Positions 7,624 through 16,434 of a DNA stretch of 32,877 nt are shown here, piece by piece. The position numbers and the translations under genes are program-made. The notes under the pieces are model-generated. The model was not told the DNA's origin. It saw nothing but the letters and a program-made list of their open reading frames with translations, and ran no database searches. Every line of letters begins with the position of its first letter. Positions within the stretch are counted from its first letter, which is position 1. The stretch lies in contig JAPKMO010000043.1 in assembly GCA_026645945.1 (NCBI GenBank), positions 1-32,877 of the forward strand. Reading direction: 5' to 3'. Source of the DNA: Anaerolineae bacterium (lineage in GTDB: Bacteria > Chloroflexota > Anaerolineae > Aggregatilineales > Phototrophicaceae).

Positions 7624-8056
7624 ACCGGAGACGAAGGTTGTGTTAAGCCGTCACCGACTGCCGCTGCCCTACCGGGCAGGACTGGCGGTGGCATGGCTGC
7701 TGCCGCCGGTTCTTCTGCTGCTGGCGCTGCTATACGGCGGGCTGCCCCCCTCCGGGTTCGATCTGCGCCTGGGGCTGCTGTTCGGGTTGATGTGCGCGCC
7801 GGCGTTGTATATCTGGCGCGAAGGCGTGGATGTGCTGCCAGGCGGCATCGTCGCGCGCGTGTTCTGGCCGCGCTACCTGCCTTACGAACGGCTGGAGGCC
7901 TGGTATTTTGACGGGCGCGCCGACTGGCGCGTGCTGACGATCTGGTCGCTGTCGGGAGAAAAGGCGCTGGAATGCCGCGCCGGCCACCTGACGAATTTTC
8001 CGGCGCTGCTGGCGGCGCTGAAGGCCAATATCCGCTGCCGCCGCCGGTCTGCATAA
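7616..8056 (+). CDS. Small two-helix membrane protein, partner of the preceding gene
   Basis: 146 residues from ATG 7616, with GGTGAGG close upstream; a GTG at 7607 would add three residues. Two membrane helices (about 20-40 and 48-66) are followed by a soluble beta-rich tail: EGVDVLPGGIVARVFWPRYLPYERLEAWYF, a central WRVLTIWSLSGEKALEC, and an end helix LPALLAALKANI. The order of elements matches the upstream protein at smaller size, so the two may be distant paralogues or subunits of one membrane complex. It starts inside the last codons of its neighbour. I recognise no family; the reading frame and overlap make it a real gene. Confidence 0.75.
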   Translation: MDKPETKVVLSRHRLPLPYRAGLAVAWLLPPVLLLLALLYGGLPPSGFDLRLGLLFGLMCAPALYIWREGVDVLPGGIVARVFWPRYLPYERLEAWYFDGRADWRVLTIWSLSGEKALECRAGHLTNFPALLAALKANIRCRRRSA

Positions 8057-8073
8057 GTTCCCCATAAATACGT

Positions 8074-8079
8074 TACAAT
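8074..8079 (+). promoter_or_regulatory. Possible -10 element for the cyclase-ATPase gene
   Basis: TACAAT lies 40 bases before the ATG at 8119, just after the upstream gene's stop. No convincing -35 hexamer is visible at the right distance. Confidence 0.28.
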
Positions 8080-8118
8080 AAAAGCGAACCGCCGGATAGC
8101 TCTTAGTGCGGAGTTTGT

Positions 8119-11100
8119 ATGACCGAACGCGAACAGCTTGAGCAGGCGATAGCCGCGCAAGAAGCCCTGCGCGGTATCCTGGGGGATGCCGTCGTGGACG
8201 CGACCATCACCGTGCTGCGCGAAAAACTGGCCTCCCTGGAAAGCGCGTCTCAGGTTTTTGACCAGCGCAAACTGGTGACTATCCTCTTTACCGATACCGT
8301 CTCATCCACGCAGATGTTCGAGCATCTCGACCCTGAAGATGTGCTGGAAATCATGGATGGCGCGCTGCGTATTTTCACCGAGGTCGTCGGCAGCATGGGC
8401 GGCATGGTCGCCCGCTTAATGGGTGACGGCGTGCTGGCTTTTTTTGGCGCCCCGGTGGCCCAGGAAGACGACGCTGTGCGCGCTGTGCGCTGCGGCCTGG
8501 GCATCGTCCGGGGCGCGCGCGCTTATGCCGCCGAGGTCGAGTCGCGCTGGGGCGTGAAGGGTTTTAACGTCCGCGTCGGCATCAATACCGGGTTGGTCGC
8601 GCTGGGCGAAGTCGGCAGCGCCGCCGGTTCGGAATATACCGCGATGGGCGACGCCATCAACCTTGCCAGCCGGCTGGAACATGCCGCGCCGCCCGGCTGC
8701 GTGCTGATCTCCCACGATACTTACCGCCACGTGCGCGGCGTGTTTGAAGTCCGCACCCTCGAACCCCTTCAGGTAAAGGGTAAAAGCGACCCTGTTCAGG
8801 TGTACGTTGTCGAGCGCGAAAAACCGCACACCTTCGGCGTGGTCACGCGGGGCGTGGACGGCATCAAAACCCGTATGATCGGGCGCGAGATGGAACTTAA
8901 ACAGCTTCAGGCCGCGCTGGAGTGGGCCATTGAGGAGAGCGAAACTCAGGTCGTCACCATCCTGGGCGAGCCAGGAGTCGGCAAATCGCGCCTGCTGCGC
9001 GAGTTCGACAACTGGATTGACCAGCGGCCAGACGACGTGTTTCATTTCGCCGGGCGGGCGACGATGGAAATATCCAAACTGCCCTACGCCCTCATCCGTA
9101 ACGTGTTCGCCTTCCGGTTTGAAATCCAGGACAGCGACTCCGCCGCCGTCGTGCGGGAGAAGCTGGAGCGCGGCATCGCCGGGTTTATGGGGCCGGACAG
9201 CCACCACAAGGCCCATTACATCGGCCAGACGATCGGCTTCGATTTTTCCCACAGCATCTTCTTGCAACAGGAAGAGCCGCATCAGGTCGTCCAACTGGGT
9301 ATGTATTACCTGACCGAGTTTTTCGCAGCGGCGGCGGCGCACCATCCCGCTGTGCTGTTCCTGGAAGATATTCACTGGGCGGATGATAAATCGCTCGATC
9401 TGGTGAATTATCTGGTGCGGTCACGGCGCGACCTGCGCCTGCTGGTGGTGTGCCTGGCACGCCCGACGCTGCTGGAGCGCCGCCCGCTGATGTGGGATAA
9501 ACGCCACGAGTTCCACACGCTCATCGAACTCTCGCCGCTGTCTAAAGACGATACCGGCCAACTGGTGGACGAAATCCTGCGAAAAGTGGAAACCACGCCG
9601 CCGCATTTGCGCGAACTGATCGTGGATAGTTCCGACGGCAACCCCTTTTACGTCGAAGAACTGATAAAAATGCTAATAGACGACGGAGTGATCGTCATGG
9701 GCGCGGATCGCTGGCGGGTGGAAACCTCGCGGCTGACCGATATGCGGATTCCGCCCACACTGACCGGCGTTTTGCAGGCGCGCCTGGACGCCCTGCCGCC
9801 CAAAGAACGAATCGTTTTGCAGCGGGCGTCGGTGGTGGGGCGCATCTTCTGGGATCGCGCGGTGGCCGAGCTGCACGCCGAGGGCGACGAGCCGGTAGAC
9901 GACATTGGTCAGGTCATCACCTCGCTTCGCAAGCGCGAGTTGATCCGCCTGCGGGAAAAATCGGCCTTTGCCGGGACCGAGGAATACATCTTCAAACACG
10001 CCATTTTGCGCGATGTCACCTACGAAAGCGTGCTGCGGCGGCTGCGGCGGGTTTACCACGCTCAGGTCGCGGACTGGCTGGTGGAACGCAGCGGCGACCG
10101 CATCGGCGAATACACGGGGCTGATCGCCGAACATTACGAGCGCGCCGGCGATACCCACAAGGCAATGGCTTACCTGGGCCGGGCAGCCGAACAGGCGCTT
10201 AACATCAGCGCCTACCGGGAAGCGATCAACCTGCTGGAGCGGTCGCTGGCGCTGTTGAGCGAAGATACCGGGCGCGCGCAGGAAGCCCTGATTAAATGGC
10301 AGTTAGGACAGGCGTATCGCGGCCTGAGCGCCTACGCCAAAGCCAGAGAGCTGTACGAAGACAGCCTGAAGCTGTTTAAAGCCGCCGAAGACCGGGCCGG
10401 CATCGTCAAAGCCCTGTACGAACTGGGCTGGCTGGTCGGTTATATCATGCGTAACCACGACGAAGGCGAGGCTTACTTCCAGGACGCGCTGCGACTCGCC
10501 CGTGAAATCGGGGACTTGCGCGGCATTGCCTGGGCGCTCAACGGCCTGGGCGTCCTGGCGCACTGGCGGCAGCGCCATGCAGAGGCCATCCGGCACTATG
10601 AAGAAAGCCTGGAACTGGCGCGGCAGATCGGCGACCAGACGCGCATCGCCGGCGCGCTAAACAACCTGGGGCTGGTGAAAAAGGAACTGGGCGAATACGA
10701 CGAGGCGCGGCAGCGGCTTGAAGAAAGCCTGGAAATCTTCCGTGCCATCGGCAACCGCGCCGGCATCGCCAGCCCGCTCACCAACCTGGGCGACCTGGCG
10801 GGCAAACTGGGCCAGCATGAAAAAGCCCGCGAATATTACATCGAAGCCCTCAAAATCCATAAGGAAATCGGCAACCGCGCCGGCATCGCCGGTACGCTCT
10901 CCGGCCTGGGCAGCCTGGCGCGTTTGCAGGGCGAATACGAAGAAGCCCGCCAGCGATTCGTGGAGTCCCTGGCGATCAGCAAAGAAATCGAATACCGCAC
11001 CGGCATCGCCATGAGCCTGGAAGACCTGGCGCTGGTGGCGCGCTTCCAGGGCAACTATGCCGAAGCCCGGCAGCGGCTGCACGAAATCCTGCAAATCGCC

Positions 11101-11742
11101 CGCGAACTGGGCGACCGACGGGAAATTGCCGAGGCGCTGCTCAACCTGGGAGCGGTCGAACGCGCCCAGGGCAACTGGGACGAGGCGCGGCGCTACCTGC
11201 AAGAAAGTCTGGCGATGAACGACGCGCAGGATAATCGTAAAGGCGTGGCGGCGGCGCTGGATTTCCTGGGCGACGTGGCCTTCACGCTCCAGGATTACGA
11301 AGAAGCCTGGCGCTGTTACGAAACCAGCCTGGCAATTTACAAAGAGTTTGAAGACCGCAGCGGCATGGTGGTGGCCCTGTGCGGCCTGGGTGATGTGGCG
11401 GTGGCGCTGGAGGAATACGATACCGCGCGCGAATACTTCTACGAAGCCTTCACCGCCGCTTCCACCATCCGGGATACGCCCCTAACGCTGTGGGTGCTGA
11501 CCGGCATCGCCGCGCTGCTGGCGAAAACCGGCGAACAGGAACGCAGTGTGGAAATGCTTGGCCTGGTGCTTGACCACTGCGCCACCCCGCAGGAAGCCCG
11601 CGACCGCGCGCAGGCCATTTTGGCCGGGCTGGATATGCCGGTGCTGGAAATAGACAGCGCCCTGGAGCGCGGCAAGGCGATGGACGGCGTGGAAACAACC
11701 CGCCAGTTGTTCCGCATGGCCGATAATAAGTGGTTAATGTGA
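8119..11742 (+). CDS. Class III adenylate/guanylate cyclase - AAA ATPase - TPR regulatory protein
   Basis: 1207 residues, CGGAG upstream of the ATG. An N-terminal coiled coil (1-45) is followed by a class III cyclase domain (about 50-230). It has metal Asp D59 (LFTDT) and D103 (MGDGVLAFFG), and transition-state N181 and R185 (INLASRLE). The substrate-choosing pair is R99 and T174 (SEYTAMGD) where Lys and Asp are usual; Thr is common in several bacterial subclasses. An AAA/STAND-like ATPase follows, with Walker A GEPGVGKS (283-290) and Walker B VLFLEDIHWAD near 412-422. From about residue 665 to 1130 there are around eleven TPR units of 40 residues. The design is a nucleotide-gated signalling hub: TPRs bind partners, the ATPase switches, and the cyclase may make cAMP. 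Whether the cyclase is active is unproven. Confidence 0.92.
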   Translation: MTEREQLEQAIAAQEALRGILGDAVVDATITVLREKLASLESASQVFDQRKLVTILFTDTVSSTQMFEHLDPEDVLEIMDGALRIFTEVVGSMGGMVARLMGDGVLAFFGAPVAQEDDAVRAVRCGLGIVRGARAYAAEVESRWGVKGFNVRVGINTGLVALGEVGSAAGSEYTAMGDAINLASRLEHAAPPGCVLISHDTYRHVRGVFEVRTLEPLQVKGKSDPVQVYVVEREKPHTFGVVTRGVDGIKTRMIGREMELKQLQAALEWAIEESETQVVTILGEPGVGKSRLLREFDNWIDQRPDDVFHFAGRATMEISKLPYALIRNVFAFRFEIQDSDSAAVVREKLERGIAGFMGPDSHHKAHYIGQTIGFDFSHSIFLQQEEPHQVVQLGMYYLTEFFAAAAAHHPAVLFLEDIHWADDKSLDLVNYLVRSRRDLRLLVVCLARPTLLERRPLMWDKRHEFHTLIELSPLSKDDTGQLVDEILRKVETTPPHLRELIVDSSDGNPFYVEELIKMLIDDGVIVMGADRWRVETSRLTDMRIPPTLTGVLQARLDALPPKERIVLQRASVVGRIFWDRAVAELHAEGDEPVDDIGQVITSLRKRELIRLREKSAFAGTEEYIFKHAILRDVTYESVLRRLRRVYHAQVADWLVERSGDRIGEYTGLIAEHYERAGDTHKAMAYLGRAAEQALNISAYREAINLLERSLALLSEDTGRAQEALIKWQLGQAYRGLSAYAKARELYEDSLKLFKAAEDRAGIVKALYELGWLVGYIMRNHDEGEAYFQDALRLAREIGDLRGIAWALNGLGVLAHWRQRHAEAIRHYEESLELARQIGDQTRIAGALNNLGLVKKELGEYDEARQRLEESLEIFRAIGNRAGIASPLTNLGDLAGKLGQHEKAREYYIEALKIHKEIGNRAGIAGTLSGLGSLARLQGEYEEARQRFVESLAISKEIEYRTGIAMSLEDLALVARFQGNYAEARQRLHEILQIARELGDRREIAEALLNLGAVERAQGNWDEARRYLQESLAMNDAQDNRKGVAAALDFLGDVAFTLQDYEEAWRCYETSLAIYKEFEDRSGMVVALCGLGDVAVALEEYDTAREYFYEAFTAASTIRDTPLTLWVLTGIAALLAKTGEQERSVEMLGLVLDHCATPQEARDRAQAILAGLDMPVLEIDSALERGKAMDGVETTRQLFRMADNKWLM
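10627..11100 (+). repeat. 120-bp coding repeat (TPR units)
   Basis: Consecutive TPR units repeat every 120 bp. For instance a 24-base block encoding IGNRAGIA is identical at 10747 and 10867, and a close variant (IEYRTGIA) sits at 10987. This points to fairly recent internal duplication within the TPR array. Confidence 0.7.
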
Positions 11743-11743
11743 T

Positions 11744-11765
11744 GGGGCGCACCGGCGTGCGCCCC
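11744..11765. terminator. GC-rich hairpin between convergent genes
   Basis: A perfect 9-bp stem GGGGCGCAC / GTGCGCCCC with a CGGC loop starts one base after the cyclase stop codon and faces the end of the cyclophilin gene. It lacks a T-run on either strand, so intrinsic termination is uncertain, but it could serve both genes. Confidence 0.55.
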
Positions 11766-11786
11766 GCCCTCAAATGCTAAACGCCT

Positions 11787-13025
11787 CTAACGAATTTCGG
11801 GCCGGAGGATTTCCGCCAGCACCGGTTCGTAAATGCGGATTCCGACGAACTGGTTCAGCACCAGGTCCATAAACTCGATGTTCGGGTTATCCGCCGGGAT
11901 GGCGATGTGCGCGGTAGCGATGAAGTGTCCCCGCTGCCAGTAGGCTAACCCCCGCACCATCTCCCGCTCGCAGACGGTTTCCGTCCGGGTGAACAGCGGG
12001 TACGGCAGGTTGGGCGAATCCTGGCTGGTAAAACCGTCCGCCGTCAGCCGTTCGGCCAGCGCCGGGTCGGCCAGCGCCGCCGCCGCGTCGGCGCGGGTGG
12101 CGAAGGAGTCCAGCGTATACCCCAACGAGCCGAAAACGATGTTATCCAGATCGCAGCCGATGTTCGTCACCGTATTGGTAATGTGATACTCATGGCCGTA
12201 ACGCTCCAGGAAGTCGGCATACGACTGACGGGCGCTTTCCGGTGCGGCGGCGATCACGTCCTCGGTGCTTAACGTGACGGTTTCCTGGGACAACAGCTCC
12301 TCAAGATCCGGCGTGATGGTATCCTTCATGCCCTCGAAAGCCGTAACAACTTCATCCTGCGTGGCCGTCGCCGGTTCTTCATAGGTCGTTTCAACGCCGG
12401 TCGGGTCGGTGACGATCACCACCGTTTGCAGCGCCGTGCCGGCCTCGGTGGCCGTCGCCGGGTCGCGCAGTTGGAGCGCCTCGACTGTTTCCTGGCCGTC
12501 CAGCACTTCACCAAAAATGGTGTGCTGGTAATCCAGGTGCGGCGTGGGAGCGGTGGTGATGAAAAACTGGCTGCCGTTGGTATCCGCGCCGGCGTTTGCC
12601 ATCGCCAGCCAGCCCGGCACGTCGAAGTTCAGGAAGCCGACCAGCTCATCCTGAAACTGATAACCGGGGCCGCCCGTGCCGGTTCCGGTCGGGTCGCCGC
12701 CCTGCGCCATAAAATCTGCGATGACGCGGTGGAAGGTGGTATTGTTGTAGTAACCCTGTTGGGCTAAAAAGACGAAACTGTTGACGGTGATGGGCGTCAG
12801 CTCCTCAAACAGGTCTACGTAAATCGGCCCGGCCTCCGTACACAGCACCGCGCGGTAGTCCACGCCGGGTTCTAACACCTGCTCCGGCTGCGAAAAAGTG
12901 CGGTTCGTCGGGTCCTGGGCCGGCGCAGCCTCCGCGCATATCTGAGCCGGAGTTAACCCGGCCTGCGCCGAAACCGTCGTCCCAATCAGCAGGATGACCA
13001 GCGCCATCCAATATACTTTTTTCAT
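11787..13025 (-). CDS. Secreted cyclophilin-type peptidyl-prolyl isomerase with extra C-terminal domain
   Basis: 412 residues from ATG 13025, with AGGAG upstream; a TTG immediately before would add one residue. A signal peptide (MKKVYWMALVILLIGTTVSAQA) exports it. Residues about 55-215 are a cyclophilin domain with the catalytic FHRVIADFMAQGGDP, then GGPGYQFQDE, MANAGADTNGSQFFIT and HLDYQHTIFGEV; Arg and Gln of the active site are present. The usual Trp is replaced by His in HLDYQH, as in many bacterial forms. The final 190 residues, including a paired-cysteine region around GCDLDNIVFGSLGY and VCEREMVRGLAYW, match nothing I recognise. It probably assists folding of exported proteins. It shares a strand with a small gene upstream, 115 bases away. 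Confidence 0.9.
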   Translation of the reverse strand: MKKVYWMALVILLIGTTVSAQAGLTPAQICAEAAPAQDPTNRTFSQPEQVLEPGVDYRAVLCTEAGPIYVDLFEELTPITVNSFVFLAQQGYYNNTTFHRVIADFMAQGGDPTGTGTGGPGYQFQDELVGFLNFDVPGWLAMANAGADTNGSQFFITTAPTPHLDYQHTIFGEVLDGQETVEALQLRDPATATEAGTALQTVVIVTDPTGVETTYEEPATATQDEVVTAFEGMKDTITPDLEELLSQETVTLSTEDVIAAAPESARQSYADFLERYGHEYHITNTVTNIGCDLDNIVFGSLGYTLDSFATRADAAAALADPALAERLTADGFTSQDSPNLPYPLFTRTETVCEREMVRGLAYWQRGHFIATAHIAIPADNPNIEFMDLVLNQFVGIRIYEPVLAEILRPEIR

Positions 13026-13140
13026 CAAAAGCTCCTGATGCAGCTAGGTACAGCTAATGGTTGGCGTATTGTACCCGCCGGGGGAAATTCGCGCGAACGT
13101 TCTGGGATGAGAAAGCGATGAGATGCTGCGAGGGGGAATG

Positions 13141-13404
13141 TTACAGGCTGCGGAGTTTTGCCATCAGGCGTTGAATCACGCCCCAGTCGGCGTTCACCAG
13201 CCGGTGTTTTTGCGCCAGTTCGCGCAGCCGGGTGATTTCGCCGAACAGGGTCAGGCGGTGAACGGTTTCGCCGTTGACCTGATACCAATCGTCAAACAGG
13301 TGCGTGACCTGCGGCTCGCGCCGGTGTACCATCTGGTACGCACGCCGGTAGTTTTCGATCACGAATTTAGGTTTGATGGTCGCGTCGTTCACCGTGTACG
13401 TCAT
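13141..13404 (-). CDS. Small conserved-looking protein, unknown function
   Basis: 87 residues beginning MTYTVNDATIKPKFVIENYR and ending MAKLRSL. It is mixed charged and aromatic, without a signal peptide or membrane helix, and contains the amphipathic helices EITRLRELAQKH and VIQRLMAKL. Composition and codon use fit a coding frame better than the opposite-strand frame, which is rich in Arg, His and Pro. A GAGG sits about eleven bases before the ATG. The phrase WYQVNGETVHRLTLFGEI suggests a small beta-hairpin. I do not recognise the family. Confidence 0.6.
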   Translation of the reverse strand: MTYTVNDATIKPKFVIENYRRAYQMVHRREPQVTHLFDDWYQVNGETVHRLTLFGEITRLRELAQKHRLVNADWGVIQRLMAKLRSL

Positions 13405-13577
13405 GCCCCTAACCTCAAGGGATTTTTAAACCGGAAACCGACTCATCCTCTGAAAATGGAGTGTGAGGTAAAAACCTTGCGCCGGACTTAACGGCCTGCA
13501 TTCCAAAATTCCAACGATTGTCAGGCGTTCAGCCCACGCCCACCCTTCGCCGGCATCCAGCTCAGGGTCAACTTTTT

Positions 13578-13583
13578 TATAAT
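13578..13583 (+). promoter_or_regulatory. Perfect -10 hexamer upstream of the first PA14-SH3 gene
   Basis: TATAAT sits 89 bases before the ATG at 13672, inside a T-rich stretch. No good -35 element is found 16-18 bases upstream. A strong TAGGAGGT ribosome site lies just before the start codon. Confidence 0.35.
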
Positions 13584-13671
13584 ATCCTTAGACGAGCCGT
13601 CACGAATCGTCAATAGTCCAATAGTCTGCTTATGAGACGATATTGGGATGTGAGTTAGGAGGTAAACGACG

Positions 13672-15078
13672 ATGCGGCGCAAAATTTGCATTTGGGCGAT
13701 TGTGGTGGCGCTGCTGGCGGTTTTTCAAACGGCAGCGGCGCAAGGCGTGGTTTGGACGGGGCAGTATTACAATAACGCTTTCCTGCTGGGCGAGCCGAAT
13801 CTCGTCCGCCAGGACGCGGCTATCGCTTTTGACTGGGGTACGGGCGCGCCTGCCCCTGGGCTGAACAGCGACGGGTTCACCGTCCGCTGGGCATCAGACC
13901 CGTATTTCCCCGCCGGGACGTACCGCTTTTGGGCGCTGGCCGATGATGAAGTGCGGGTGAACGTCGGCTATGCCGCCGTCCCGCAGATTGATACCTTCGG
14001 CAATCCGAAGGTCGGACAGATCGTGTCGGCGGATGTTACGCTGACGGAAGGCGTGCATCACGTTCAGGTGGATTATCGGGAAAGCACCGGCCAGGCTTAC
14101 ATCTACGTGACGTGGGCGAACCTGGCGACCAACCCCGCCGGGCCGAATTTCCCGGCCCCGCAGTCCGCGCTTAACGTGGGCCTTAGCCCCTGGACGGCGC
14201 AGTATTATGCCAACGCGGCGCTGGCCGGCGAACCGGTGCTGATTCAAAGCGAGGCCAGCATCAATCATGACTGGGGCGCGGGTTCTCCCCTGGCGAGCAT
14301 TCCCGCCGATAACTTCAGCGCCCGCTGGACGAGCCTGCAAACGCTGGAGGCCGGCACGTACCAGATCAGCGCGCGCGTGGACGACGGCGTGCGCGTGTTC
14401 GTGAACGGCGTGGCAGTCATCAACCAGTGGGGGCCGGCCAACGCAGTCACCCATACAGCCGCCATCACGCTGCCCGCCGGGACGCATAACTTTATGGTGG
14501 AATATTTCGAGGCCGGCGGTAACGCTTTGATCGAGTTCAGCTTGCAGCGGTTGGGCGTCGTCAGCCCGCCGGTCATCAGCCCGCCAGCGTCCGCGACCGG
14601 GACGGTCGTCACGGCCTTCCGGCTGAATGTACGCAGCGCGCCGGACGTGCGCGGCGACATCCTGACCAAAATCAACCGGGGCGAAACCTACCCGGTGGTC
14701 GGGCGCAATGCCGACAGCACCTGGTGGCAGATCAACGTGAACGGCACGTTGGGCTGGGCATTCGGGCGTTTTTTGAGCGTCAGCAATCCGAACGCCGTCC
14801 CGGTCACACAGGCCGAGGGCGCAGTCACCGCCCCGCCGCCCACGACCGGTTTTTCCGCCACCCCGGTAGCGACTGTCAATTTCAGGGGCGGCCCCGGCAC
14901 ACAGCACGCCATCCTCGGCCAGATCGCCAGGGGCGTGAGCGTGCCGGTCGTCGGGCGCACCGCCGACAACACCTGGTGGCAGGTCACTTACCAGGGCGTC
15001 ACCGGCTGGATTAGCGCGCGTTTTGCGCCGCTGGACAGCGCGGCCAACCCCGGCGCGATCCCCATCACCGCGCCCTGA
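13672..15078 (+). CDS. Secreted protein with two PA14-like and two bacterial SH3 domains
   Basis: 468 residues. A signal peptide (MRRKICIWAIVVALLAVFQ, cut after TAAA) is followed by two PA14-like modules at about 25-155 and 170-295. Each begins with W..QYY.N..L.GEP and has HDWG/FDWG, a DNF/DGF..RW segment, AGTY and ADDEVRV/VDDGVRV. Then come a Pro-rich linker and two bacterial SH3 domains (about 308-380 and 392-465) with LNVRSAPD..GDIL, YPVVGRNADSTWWQI and GW.....F. PA14 modules bind carbohydrate and SH3b domains usually bind cell-wall or glycan ligands, so this is likely a cell-surface or matrix glycan-binding protein. No hydrolase domain is present. It is followed by a strong terminator and a paralogue. 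Confidence 0.88.
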   Translation: MRRKICIWAIVVALLAVFQTAAAQGVVWTGQYYNNAFLLGEPNLVRQDAAIAFDWGTGAPAPGLNSDGFTVRWASDPYFPAGTYRFWALADDEVRVNVGYAAVPQIDTFGNPKVGQIVSADVTLTEGVHHVQVDYRESTGQAYIYVTWANLATNPAGPNFPAPQSALNVGLSPWTAQYYANAALAGEPVLIQSEASINHDWGAGSPLASIPADNFSARWTSLQTLEAGTYQISARVDDGVRVFVNGVAVINQWGPANAVTHTAAITLPAGTHNFMVEYFEAGGNALIEFSLQRLGVVSPPVISPPASATGTVVTAFRLNVRSAPDVRGDILTKINRGETYPVVGRNADSTWWQINVNGTLGWAFGRFLSVSNPNAVPVTQAEGAVTAPPPTTGFSATPVATVNFRGGPGTQHAILGQIARGVSVPVVGRTADNTWWQVTYQGVTGWISARFAPLDSAANPGAIPITAP

Positions 15079-15088
15079 GCAGCAAGCA

Positions 15089-15118
15089 CGCCCCTCCGGT
15101 CAGAGGGGCGCTTTTTTT
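15089..15118 (+). terminator. Rho-independent terminator after the first PA14-SH3 gene
   Basis: The 8-bp stem CGCCCCTC / GAGGGGCG with a six-base loop is followed by C and seven Ts. It begins ten bases after the stop codon, so the second PA14-SH3 gene needs its own promoter. Confidence 0.9.
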
Positions 15119-15251
15119 CCTGACGCCGGCGTTTGAAATTTATAACACGGGCGTTTATGTTCCGTCCCCCACCCGCCCACCGGCCAGCCAGAGATTCGCC
15201 TACACTGGTTATAGATGTCGTATGTAAAAAATGGCGAGAAAGGTGAAAGCC

Positions 15252-16412
15252 ATGTCGCGGGTTCGTTTTATCTTCATCGGTATGGCGATTCTACTCATCG
15301 GGCTGACGGCGCTGCCCGCCGCCGCGCAGGGGTTATGGACGGCGGAATATTTCAGCAACCCCTACCTGCAAGGCCCGCCAGCGGCCATTTTTTCCGAAGC
15401 CAGCCCATCCCACAACTGGGGCGCGGGGTCGCCCAACCCCAGCCTGCCGGCGGATTATTTTTCGGCACGCTGGACAAGTACGCAAACGCTGGCGGCGGGA
15501 ACATACCAACTGACCGTTCGCGCCGATGACGGCGTGCGAGTGCTGGTGAACGGCCTGCCATATATTGATGAATGGCACGTCGCATCCGGCAGCACCTACA
15601 CGGCCACGCTCAACCTGCCGGCAGGGACGCATACCTTCGTGGTGGAATATTATGAAGCCACCGGCCTGGCCTTCCTGGAGTACAGCTTCGGCGGCGGCGT
15701 CCCCGGCGGCGCGACGGCGACCGTCAATACGGCCATGCTGAACGTGCGCGCCACGCCCAACCCCTTCACCGGCGCGATTTTAACGCGCATCACGCGCGGG
15801 CAGATGTACACGGTGATCGGGCGCAACGCCGACACAAGCTGGCTTCAGCTTGACGTAAACGGTCTCCCCGGCTGGGTGAACGCGCGCTACGTCGTGGCCG
15901 TCAACGTCCAGAACGTGCCGGTAACCGACCCCGGTACGCGGCCCACCGGCGCGACCGCCACCGTCATCACCTATGCGCTGAATGTGCGCGCCGCGCCGAA
16001 TCCTTTCACCGGCGCGATCCTGACGCGCATCCGGTTTGGCGAAACCTACCCGGTCGTCGGGCGCAATGCCGACAGCAGTTGGATTCAACTGAATGTGAGC
16101 GGCGTCATCGGCTGGGTGAATCGTTCCTATACCGCCGTCATCGGGCTGGAAACCGTGCCGGTGACCGACCCCGGCACGCGGCCCACCGGCGCAACCGCCA
16201 CCGTCATCACCGGCCAGTTGAACGTACGTGCCGCACCCAACCCCTTTACTGGCGCGATCCTGACGCGCATCAACCTGGGCGAAACGTACCCGGTCGTCGG
16301 GCGCAACGCCGCTTCAACCTGGCTTCAGCTCAATGTGAACGGCATCATTGGCTGGGTGAACGCCCGTTACGTGGCCGCGTCTAACCTGGCGAATGTGCCG
16401 GTAACCGGGTAG
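15252..16412 (+). CDS. Secreted protein with one PA14-like and three bacterial SH3 domains
   Basis: 386 residues from ATG 15252, chosen because AAAGGTG precedes it and the signal peptide (MSRVRFIFIGMAILLIGL) then starts at once; an ATG at 15231 has no ribosome site. After cleavage near ALPAAA there is one PA14 module (about 25-145) close in sequence to the second PA14 of the upstream gene (AGSPNPSLPADYFSARWTS). Three SH3b domains follow at about 155-225, 235-305 and 315-385. Each contains LNVRA.PNPFTGAILTRI, VVGRNA and GWVN and is joined by VPVTDPGTRPTGATATV linkers. It is probably a glycan or peptidoglycan ligand-binding surface protein. Paralogy with the neighbour indicates local duplication followed by domain gain or loss. 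Confidence 0.88.
   Translation: MSRVRFIFIGMAILLIGLTALPAAAQGLWTAEYFSNPYLQGPPAAIFSEASPSHNWGAGSPNPSLPADYFSARWTSTQTLAAGTYQLTVRADDGVRVLVNGLPYIDEWHVASGSTYTATLNLPAGTHTFVVEYYEATGLAFLEYSFGGGVPGGATATVNTAMLNVRATPNPFTGAILTRITRGQMYTVIGRNADTSWLQLDVNGLPGWVNARYVVAVNVQNVPVTDPGTRPTGATATVITYALNVRAAPNPFTGAILTRIRFGETYPVVGRNADSSWIQLNVSGVIGWVNRSYTAVIGLETVPVTDPGTRPTGATATVITGQLNVRAAPNPFTGAILTRINLGETYPVVGRNAASTWLQLNVNGIIGWVNARYVAASNLANVPVTG
15720..16400 (+). repeat. Three 240-bp in-frame SH3 repeats
   Basis: The SH3 modules repeat at an exact 240-bp period. The GTGCCGGTAACCGACCC linker block at 15915 recurs at 16155, and the PNPFTGAIL block recurs near 15760, 16000 and 16240. Near-identity at the DNA level suggests recent duplication. 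Confidence 0.8.
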
Positions 16413-16434
16413 CGCCGGCGAAAAATCACCGATG

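Noticed and set aside
13123-13491. Plus-strand 122-codon frame opposite the small 87-residue protein
   Set aside because: The minus-strand frame has the better composition and start signal; this one looks like its shadow.
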